Below are positions 1 to 6,044 of a stretch of DNA of 64,000 bases, piece after piece. The stretch is from NCBI GenBank assembly GCA_965211775.1, contig OZ242974.1:4774001-4838000 (forward strand), in the 5' to 3' direction. A program made the translations under genes and the position numbers. Position 1 is the stretch's first letter. Each line of letters begins with the position of its first letter. The DNA is from Thiodiazotropha sp040506975. GTDB taxonomy: Bacteria > Pseudomonadota > Gammaproteobacteria > Chromatiales > Chromatiaceae. The notes beneath the pieces are model-generated. The model was not told the DNA's origin, made no database searches, and saw nothing but the letters and a program-made list of their open reading frames with translations.

Positions 1-1
1 C

Positions 2-76
2 TCCCGAGGCGTGGAGGATACCCATCTGAGTCTACTGCAACAGGAACAGTTCCAATCGCTGCTCCGGTTCATATGA
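2..76 (+). CDS. C-terminal end of an unrecognised upstream gene (partial)
   Basis: Frame 2 is open from the window edge to a TGA at 74-76 and gives about 24 residues with regularly spaced leucines (ending LLQQEQFQSLLRFI), as at the end of a helical protein. The rest of the gene lies outside the window, so no family can be named. Another frame is open a little further, so the frame choice is tentative. Confidence 0.35.
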   Translation, partial: SRGVEDTHLSLLQQEQFQSLLRFI

Positions 77-98
77 CAGGGTGCACTTTGTACCCTGT
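76..98. promoter_or_regulatory. Dyad upstream of the sulfide dehydrogenase operon
   Basis: ACAGGGT (76-82) and ACCCTGT (92-98) form a perfect 7-bp inverted repeat with a 9-nt centre, starting right at the stop of the preceding frame and 41 bases before fccA. It could be an operator for fccAB or a weak terminator for the upstream gene; there is no clean T-tract, only AAAATAAT after it. Confidence 0.35.
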
Positions 99-138
99 AA
101 AATAATGTAAGCCTGTTTTCAATACCAAAGGAGGTAAC

Positions 139-756
139 ATGGCGTACACAAAACTAGAGAGAGCCCTGATCGGCGCACTGGCAATCAGTGCCTCATCTGT
201 GGCCTTCGCTGCTGACAAGCCCAAGACAATGACGGGCGCCAGTGCCAACATGCTGGCCGTTACCTGTGCCGGTTGCCATGGTACCAACGGCGCAAGCGCG
301 GGCCCGGCAACCCCGAGTATCGGCGGCATCTCTGCCGTCTATTTCGAAGAGGTGATGCAGGGTTTCAAAGATGGTTCGGTTAAAAACACCATCATGGGAC
401 GCATCGCCAAGGGCTATTCCGATGATGAGATCAAGGCCATGGGCGAATACTTCGCCAAACAGCCCTTTGTTCCCGCCAAGCAGGATTCTGATCCGGAGTT
501 GGCCAAGAAAGGCGCCAAGCTGCACGATAAGTATTGCGAGAAGTGTCATGCCGACGGCGGCACATCGGCAGAGGATGACTCCGGCATTCTGATGGGTCAG
601 CTGACACCTTATCTTCACTACACCATGGCCGACTACAAGGCGGGTGATCGTGAGATGACGAAGAAGATGAAGAAAAAGGTCAATGAGTTGATCAAGAAAG
701 AGGGCGATGCCGGCTTCGAGGCGCTCTTCAACTACTACGCCCAGGGCACGCAATAA
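139..756 (+). CDS. fccA: Dihaem cytochrome c subunit of flavocytochrome c sulfide dehydrogenase
   Basis: Electron-accepting haem subunit that pairs with the FccB flavoprotein in the periplasm and carries electrons from sulfide oxidation towards the respiratory chain. The 205-residue product has a Sec signal peptide (cleavage near VAFA-AD, about residue 24) and two haem sites, CAGCH at 43-47 and CEKCH at 133-137, so it is of the two-haem type known from Allochromatium. A strong ribosome site AAAGGAGG (127-134) sits four bases before the ATG. fccB follows 15 bases after the stop. Dihaem cytochrome c4-like proteins look similar; the assignment as FccA rests mainly on the partner gene. Confidence 0.85.
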   Translation: MAYTKLERALIGALAISASSVAFAADKPKTMTGASANMLAVTCAGCHGTNGASAGPATPSIGGISAVYFEEVMQGFKDGSVKNTIMGRIAKGYSDDEIKAMGEYFAKQPFVPAKQDSDPELAKKGAKLHDKYCEKCHADGGTSAEDDSGILMGQLTPYLHYTMADYKAGDREMTKKMKKKVNELIKKEGDAGFEALFNYYAQGTQ

Positions 757-771
757 GGGGGAATGAGAGAT

Positions 772-2070
772 ATGAAGATTACTCGAAGAGGATTTGTTAA
801 AGGCGCGGGTGCGGCTACAGCCATCGGCATGATGGGTACCCCCTATATCGCCTTGGGCGCTTCCAAGAAAGTGGTTGTTGTCGGCGGCGGTACCGGTGGT
901 GCCACTGCCGCCAAATATCTGCGCATGGCCGATCCGACCATCGAAGTCACCCTGATCGAAGCCAACAAACACTACTACACCTGCTACTTGTCCAACGAGG
1001 TATTGGGCGGCGACCGTAGTATCGACACCATCAAATTCGGCTATGCGGGACTCGGTAAACACGGTGTCAACGTTGTCCACGATGTGGTCACCGCCATCGA
1101 TGCCGACGCCAAGACCGTCAAGACAGCCGGCGGAAAGAGCTTTCCTTACGATCGCTGCATCGTTGCTCCAGGTATCGACTTCAAGTGGGAAACCATCGAT
1201 GGATACGACGCCAAGGTGGCAGAGGAGATTCCTCACGCCTGGAAAGCCGGTTCCCAGACCGTTACCCTGCGCAAGCAACTGGAAGCCATGAAGGATGGCG
1301 GCACTGTCGTTATCGCACCTCCCGGCAACCCCTTCCGTTGTCCTCCGGGACCCTATGAGCGCGCTTCTCAGATGGCCCACTATCTGAAGCAGCATAAGCC
1401 GAAGTCGAAGATCATCATCCTCGATCCGAAGCCTAAGTTCTCCAAAATGGGGCTCTTTACCCAGGGCTGGAAGGCACTCTACGGCTATGAGACCGACAAC
1501 TCCATGATCGAGTGGCGTGGCAGTGCTCAGGGCTCGAACGACAATGCCGTGGTCAAGGTTGACGCCGGCTCGAAATCTGTCGTTACCGGTTTCGATGACA
1601 CGATAAAAGCCGATGTTCTGAACGTCATCCCGAACCAGAAGGCGGGTAAGATCGCCTTTGCGGCCGGCCTGACCAACGACAGCGGCTGGTGCCCCATCAA
1701 CCTGCATACCTTCGAATCCACCATTCACAAGAACATCCATGTGATCGGTGACGCCTCGATTGCCAAAGGTATGCCGAAATCCGGTTATGCCGCCAATTCC
1801 GAAGCGAAGGTCTGCGCCGCAAGCGTGGCAGCCCTGTTGAACGGTCAGGAGCCCGGCACACCGGCCTATGTCAACACCTGCTACTCAATCGTCGGCAAGG
1901 ATTGGGGTATCTCCGTCGCGGCTGTCTATCAGCTGGCCGAGGACGGCTCCAAGATCACCAAGGTATCCGGTGGTCTGACGCCGACCGACGCAACACCGGA
2001 GATGCGTGCGCGCGAAGTCGCATACGCCCACAGCTGGTTTACCAATATCACCAATGATATCTTCATGTAA
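772..2070 (+). CDS. fccB: Flavocytochrome c sulfide dehydrogenase, flavoprotein subunit
   Basis: FAD enzyme that oxidises sulfide to sulfur or polysulfide in the periplasm and hands electrons to FccA. Residues 5-11 (RRGFVKG) begin a Tat signal, fitting export of a folded flavoprotein. The FAD dinucleotide site is GGGTGG near residue 38. Cys71 in HYYTCYLSN matches the cysteine that binds FAD covalently in Allochromatium, and Cys190 (PFRCPPG) with Cys370 (VNTCYS) match the redox disulfide pair. The 432-residue length is usual. An ATG at 763 is also in frame, but the AAGGGGG ribosome site at 755-761 is well spaced only for 772. A terminator follows, closing a two-gene operon. Confidence 0.9.
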   Translation: MKITRRGFVKGAGAATAIGMMGTPYIALGASKKVVVVGGGTGGATAAKYLRMADPTIEVTLIEANKHYYTCYLSNEVLGGDRSIDTIKFGYAGLGKHGVNVVHDVVTAIDADAKTVKTAGGKSFPYDRCIVAPGIDFKWETIDGYDAKVAEEIPHAWKAGSQTVTLRKQLEAMKDGGTVVIAPPGNPFRCPPGPYERASQMAHYLKQHKPKSKIIILDPKPKFSKMGLFTQGWKALYGYETDNSMIEWRGSAQGSNDNAVVKVDAGSKSVVTGFDDTIKADVLNVIPNQKAGKIAFAAGLTNDSGWCPINLHTFESTIHKNIHVIGDASIAKGMPKSGYAANSEAKVCAASVAALLNGQEPGTPAYVNTCYSIVGKDWGISVAAVYQLAEDGSKITKVSGGLTPTDATPEMRAREVAYAHSWFTNITNDIFM

Positions 2071-2100
2071 ACCGACTGCATGCCAAGGAACGGCATAATA

Positions 2101-2131
2101 AAAAAAGCGGGGTTCGACCCCGCTTTTTTTT
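2101..2131 (+). terminator. Rho-independent terminator of fccAB
   Basis: GCGGGG (2107-2112) pairs with CCCCGC (2118-2123) around a TTCGA loop. Six A residues precede the stem and eight T residues follow it, so it could work in both directions, but it lies 31 bases after the fccB stop and fits that gene best. Confidence 0.9.
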
Positions 2132-2250
2132 ATGCCCTGCCGTGCTCTGCAACGGACTGACGACAGGCACCTGGCCAATCAACGCCCTATCTATATAACC
2201 ACCTTCCCTTAGGTTCCGGGAAGATCACCTGTTCGCATTATTTTACGGAC

Positions 2251-3027
2251 CTATTCAGGCCGCCCGGGCCTGCCGGGCCGTTGATCGATGGCGTAACCGG
2301 CACCGGAGTGCAGGTGCGCGGGCCTGGCAAAGTTGGGAAAATCCGGATTTCGCCACCCCTCTTTCGCCAACTTCTCCTTTGGCGGCCTGATGCGCGAAAC
2401 ATAATCCAGAACTGCGCGAATGTCGCGATGGGTGAAATTGTGAATCTGCTTAACCATCTTTTTATCGGCATTGCGACGGCGTTCAATCTTTATCCATTCG
2501 AACTGACGTAGAAGATATCGATAGTGCTGTCCGTATATGGCGGGGATGTGATCCTCCAGATTACCCTCACCCATCTCGCCGTGACACTCGGTACAGTTGT
2601 CCTGATAGAGTTTTTCACCCCATACAAGGTCATTCCCGCGTCCCACACCGTTGTACGGCGACATCGGCAATTGTGAGATATAGGCCGCCACATCCGCGAT
2701 GTCCTGAGCACCGCCGAGCAGGTTTGGCGAAGTGAACGGCAACATGGTGGGATTGTCTCTGTTACGGGCTCGAATATCGGCCAGCTGCTTGATCAGTACA
2801 GTCGGCAATTGACCCGCCACCTGGGGATAGGCGCCACTCTCGAGGCCCCACCCTTCCGGCGTATGACATACAGAGCAGATACGGTAGACCTTCTTGCCGT
2901 TCTCTAAGTTCGGGGTCAGTTCCATTGCCTGCTCATACTCGCGCATGGCATCGTCGGTTGGTTGTGCGACCACCTGCCCCGTAGCCAATACGCACAATAA
3001 GGAAGTTACCCAAATAGACTTTCTCAT
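2251..3027 (-). CDS. Periplasmic dihaem cytochrome c
   Basis: Small electron carrier of the cytochrome c4/class I type. The 258-residue product starts with a Sec signal (cleavage near VVAQ-PT, about residue 22) and has haem motifs CSVCH at 51-55 and CTECH at 145-149, one per cytochrome domain. The C-terminal 50 residues are rich in Pro, Arg and Gly and extend beyond the usual fold. It is transcribed towards fccB and shares a divergent 500-bp upstream region with another dihaem cytochrome at 3529. The context suggests a role in electron flow from sulfide oxidation, but the redox partner cannot be read from sequence. Confidence 0.8.
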   Translation of the reverse strand: MRKSIWVTSLLCVLATGQVVAQPTDDAMREYEQAMELTPNLENGKKVYRICSVCHTPEGWGLESGAYPQVAGQLPTVLIKQLADIRARNRDNPTMLPFTSPNLLGGAQDIADVAAYISQLPMSPYNGVGRGNDLVWGEKLYQDNCTECHGEMGEGNLEDHIPAIYGQHYRYLLRQFEWIKIERRRNADKKMVKQIHNFTHRDIRAVLDYVSRIRPPKEKLAKEGWRNPDFPNFARPAHLHSGAGYAIDQRPGRPGRPE

Positions 3028-3528
3028 TGAAACTCCAAATGTAATTTGTCGTCGTCGTGCAGTGCGATCGGAAATGAATCACCCAATCGAGACTGCAAAC
3101 CAAGCTATGCCTGTAATAAGAGCTGCAACAGGTCAGGTGGTTTTCACTGCTTCACTATTTATTCTTTGTAAAATGTAATATAGCCAGGGTATTGCCGGGA
3201 CACAATAAATAAAGCGCAGATCAACCTAATTCCATTGATAATTTTATGGTTGATAAAGAATAAGAATAATTGAAAGCGACAGGCGGTTTTGTGAGAATCG
3301 GAAACGATCATAATGATCGTGTTATTCGATCACCGGCCCATACAAAACCGGAAAAATAATTCTGAAAAAGATCTCCAGCTAGGGGTGCCAAAAGAGCAAT
3401 GATTTATTCACTGCCTCAATCCATATCGGTCTGAGGCACAAGGCTTCTGCGGCTCGCGGTTGGGTTTATATACCAATACACACCTTGATTTTTTAACGAC
3501 CATCCTAATAAGAAGGAGCCGCTTAACT
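3028..3528. promoter_or_regulatory. Divergent cytochrome promoter region with a 17-bp palindrome
   Basis: This non-coding stretch separates two divergent dihaem cytochrome genes. It contains a perfect palindrome, ACGATCATAATGATCGT, at 3304-3320, a plausible operator. The plus-strand gene has ribosome site AGAAGGAG at 3511-3518. No other gene is visible. Confidence 0.4.
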
Positions 3529-4140
3529 ATGAACAGGCTACTGATAACCCTCCTGTTATCCATCCCCATGTATGTGCATGCAGTCGATCTTGATAATGGC
3601 AGGAAACAGGCGCGCAGCTGCGCCCTGTGCCATGGTCATTACGGACAGGGAACGCCAGGGCCGGCCTCACCCAGACTTGCCGGCACTCCAGCCGGTTATA
3701 TGATCAAACAGATCGAAGCCTACATCAAGGGAGACAGGATCAATCCCCGCATGGTAGTCACCTCGTCCCTGCATTCAATCAGCGAAGAGGATGTGGACGA
3801 CATCGCCGCCTACTATGAAAGCATCAATCTTGAAAAGATCAATCCCATCTTAAACAACATCCCGCTCTGGCCCGGTAATGTGGCACGGGGCGAAGCGCTC
3901 TATAATGGCGACTGCAAAAGCTGCCACCGCAAGAACGGCATGGGAAAATCACGCAAGGGGATCCCGGCATTGGCGCTGCAATACCCACGCTACCTCTTTC
4001 GACAGATGAAGATGTTCCAGTGGGACAAGCGGGTACATGACGACGACCCGGAAGATGAAACCTTTGACGAATTGTCGGACCAGGATATGGAAGCACTGCT
4101 TGCCTATATTTCATCGATGGCGCCCAACAATAAACAGTAA
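3529..4140 (+). CDS. Periplasmic dihaem cytochrome c (c4-like)
   Basis: Electron-transfer protein of 203 residues with a short Sec signal (cleavage near YVHA-VD, about residue 18) and two haem motifs, CALCH at 31-35 and CKSCH at 129-133. Each half has the usual later methionine candidates for the sixth haem ligand. The frame is open upstream to 3460, but the ATG at 3529 has a ribosome site AGAAGGAG ten bases upstream and begins a proper signal peptide, so the longer form is rejected. A DUF302 gene follows 50 bases downstream on the same strand and is probably cotranscribed. It is related to, but clearly different from, the divergent cytochrome at 2251-3027. Confidence 0.82.
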   Translation: MNRLLITLLLSIPMYVHAVDLDNGRKQARSCALCHGHYGQGTPGPASPRLAGTPAGYMIKQIEAYIKGDRINPRMVVTSSLHSISEEDVDDIAAYYESINLEKINPILNNIPLWPGNVARGEALYNGDCKSCHRKNGMGKSRKGIPALALQYPRYLFRQMKMFQWDKRVHDDDPEDETFDELSDQDMEALLAYISSMAPNNKQ

Positions 4141-4190
4141 ACGGACAATTTCACAATAAATCAACGAACCGAAACATGCGGGAGAATGCT

Positions 4191-4700
4191 ATGAAATCGA
4201 TACAAGCACTGGGACTCGCTTTGCTGCTGAGCCTATTCTTGACTGCCTCTGCCCTGGCTGGCGATCAACCTGAAATCAATATCACCGACATCAAACAGAC
4301 GGTGGTGCAGATGAGCGTCAAGGACGGGGTCACCAGAGATGATGCGGTACAGGCGCTGATGTCCCGCGCAGCGGAGATCAACCTGAAATATGTCGCCAGA
4401 CAGCAGGTATCCAAAGAGCTGGAGGCGCGCGGCCTGAAAACCCCCTATCTCGACATCTTCCAGTTCTGTAACCCGGAGGATGCGAGGAAGATGATCATTC
4501 ACGATCCAATCTACGCCGCCTACATGCCCTGCCGTATCGCCATGGTGGAAGATAAGGACGGTCAGCTCTGGCTGATGATGTTGAATCTGGATATGCTGAT
4601 CAACAGTGAATTGCTGCCGCCCGAGCTCACGGAGATCGCGATTCGCGTCAATCAGGCAATGCTCGATGTGATGGTTGCCGGCGCCACCGGCGAGTTCTGA
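4191..4700 (+). CDS. Secreted DUF302 family protein
   Basis: The 169-residue protein has a clear signal peptide (MKSIQALGLALLLSLFLT..., cleavage near ALA-GD) followed by a DUF302 domain. The family signature is seen in the segment IFQFCNPEDARKMI, then YMPCRIAMVEDKDG and an LMMLNLDML strand, the same layout as the cytosolic DUF302 protein at 26984-27367. The biochemical role of DUF302 is not settled. The ATG at 4191 has a GCGGGAGA ribosome site; the ATG at 4176 lacks one. It follows a dihaem cytochrome by 50 bases, which suggests a periplasmic role linked to respiratory sulfur metabolism. Confidence 0.7.
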   Translation: MKSIQALGLALLLSLFLTASALAGDQPEINITDIKQTVVQMSVKDGVTRDDAVQALMSRAAEINLKYVARQQVSKELEARGLKTPYLDIFQFCNPEDARKMIIHDPIYAAYMPCRIAMVEDKDGQLWLMMLNLDMLINSELLPPELTEIAIRVNQAMLDVMVAGATGEF

Positions 4701-4715
4701 TCGGCCGCAAATGGT

Positions 4716-4824
4716 CGCTAATCACCGCAAATTTTCGCCGATGGTATTGTGAAACAGTTACACGTCCGTTCTTGCGATAACAGGCCCTAGGCCAAAAATT
4801 TGCGTTCATTCGCGGTGATTAGCG
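4716..4824. repeat. Imperfect intergenic repeat unit with inverted ends
   Basis: CGCTAATCACCGC (4716-4728) is repeated inverted as GCGGTGATTAGCG (4812-4824). The right arm is followed by a second TTCATTCGCGG unit. A related arrangement (ATTTGCGCTCATTTGCGG, then ATTTGCGTCTATTAGCGG) occurs at about 41505-41565, so this is a dispersed family rather than a local accident. Confidence 0.55.
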
Positions 4825-4867
4825 TTCATTCGCGGCTGGTTCTCTTAACGAATCACCCTTCCCGGTA

Positions 4868-5320
4868 TCAACTGATACTCTCGGCCAGATTGGCCTGGAA
4901 GATCGCCTTGTGAATATCGCCCAGGCTGAGCATACCCACCAGCTGTCCGCCATCGGCAACCGGGATACGGCGGAACTTGTGACGCGCCATGATCGTGGCG
5001 GCCCGCAGTATGTGCATATCCGGGCCGACCGTGATGACATTCGGCGTCATGAGATCGGACACCAGTAGATTCACCACATCCTTATATTGCAGCATCATGC
5101 TGTCGTAGTCGGGCGCCGACATGCCATCCATGACCTCCTCGAGGGTGGGGAACATGCGATGCAACACATCCTTTTCCGCTATGATGCCCAACAATTTACC
5201 GTCCTCTACCACTGGAAGGCCGCTGTAACGAAACAGGCACATCAGAGAGACCACCTCCAGAAGCTTGGTATCCGGAGTCACCGTTTTTGGTGTTCTTGTC
5301 ATGATTTCGCTTACCAGCAT
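4868..5320 (-). CDS. Tandem CBS-domain protein
   Basis: Stand-alone pair of CBS motifs, the module that senses adenine nucleotides or S-adenosylmethionine and controls partner proteins. The 150-residue protein has CBS1 starting at VSEIMTRTPKTVTPD with GLPVVEDGKLLGIIAEKDVLHRM, and CBS2 starting at VSDLMTPNVITVGPD with IPVADGGQLVGMLSLGDI. No catalytic domain is attached, no signal peptide is present, and no obvious partner is adjacent, so the target is unknown. Downstream lies the repeat at 4716-4824; upstream lies the long nrd regulatory region. Confidence 0.85.
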   Translation of the reverse strand: MLVSEIMTRTPKTVTPDTKLLEVVSLMCLFRYSGLPVVEDGKLLGIIAEKDVLHRMFPTLEEVMDGMSAPDYDSMMLQYKDVVNLLVSDLMTPNVITVGPDMHILRAATIMARHKFRRIPVADGGQLVGMLSLGDIHKAIFQANLAESIS

Positions 5321-5350
5321 TTAAAAAACTCCTCGTCAGTTCGATTTTTT

Positions 5351-5377
5351 CAGGGCCTGTTCAGACAATCCAACGGC
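5351..5377 (+). repeat. Dispersed repeat, core AGGGCCTGTT
   Basis: CAGGGCCTGTTCAGACAATC followed by CAACGGC aligns with the units at 31571-31602 (minus) and 63359-63392 (plus). Shorter matches to the first 12-15 bases are at 4771-4790, 18297-18314, 27654-27668, 28623-28637 and 46424-46442. All are intergenic. Confidence 0.5.
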
Positions 5378-5666
5378 TTCTGGTCAAATACCGTTGTTTT
5401 ACAGGCCGTTAACGATACGCATTCTGGATCTGGTTGCCAACCCCTTTCCTCTCCCGGTCCGGACCGGCATTGCCGAGCGGCTTTTACTCAACGGGAAACG
5501 GGTGAACCCATCATTTATAAGTAATATAATTCCCAATCTGTCGAGGACCCTTCACACCCGGAGAAATTATGCCGCTTTGTCCCCTCCGGCACGTCATGGA
5601 GGACAATCATCGCCCAACACAATAAGCCGATGATTTTTTTGGGAAAAGGTCATGACAATCCATAAC

Positions 5667-5707
5667 TTATCCACAATTCGCGCACAGAGAGAGCACCCTT
5701 TTCCACA
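5667..5707. promoter_or_regulatory. DnaA boxes upstream of nrdAB
   Basis: TTATCCACA at 5667-5675 is an exact consensus DnaA box, and TTTTCCACA at 5699-5707 differs from it by one base. They lie just upstream of the nrd promoter. In Escherichia coli DnaA boxes upstream of nrdAB couple reductase expression to replication; the same arrangement is inferred here. Confidence 0.6.
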
Positions 5708-5714
5708 GCTTCAT

Positions 5715-5762
5715 ACACAATATCTTGTGGTTGACATCAGCCAAATAGGATATATATTGTGT
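5715..5762 (+). promoter_or_regulatory. Sigma70 promoter with paired NrdR boxes for nrdAB
   Basis: Two 16-bp NrdR-type boxes, ACACAATATCTTGTGG (5715-5730) and AGGATATATATTGTGT (5747-5762), have starts 32 bp apart, about three helical turns, as known for NrdR sites. Between and over them is a promoter: TTGACA (5731-5736), a 16-bp spacer and TATATT (5753-5758). Box 1 abuts the -35 and box 2 covers the -10, an arrangement suited to repression. The leader to nrdA is about 280 nt long. Confidence 0.75.
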
Positions 5763-6044
5763 TTACTGTTTTGATAATCTGGCTTTTGATTCCACATCAG
5801 CGGCCAGAGGATAAGGCCGGAGAAATAATCGGCCATAGAGAGAAAAACCGGCCTCGGGGTTAGACGCCCCCACAGCAAGAGGCCTGACGCAGACAGGACA
5901 TGCAACGACCCGCGCAAACCGGCCACCCTGTCCGCACGGCAAAGACAAACGTTTAACCACCTACAGACAATCGACAGCCAGGGCAGTCAGATCCGTAGAC
6001 CCGGCACAGTAATGGCTACGATGCGAACACATTCAGGAGAAGAG

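Noticed and set aside
193..1740. 515-residue antisense frame across fccA and fccB
   Set aside because: Shadow of two clear genes with conserved haem and FAD motifs.
5721..5762. AT-rich dyads read as a possible replication origin with the DnaA boxes
   Set aside because: Only two DnaA boxes are present and both sit directly upstream of the nrd promoter, which explains them better.
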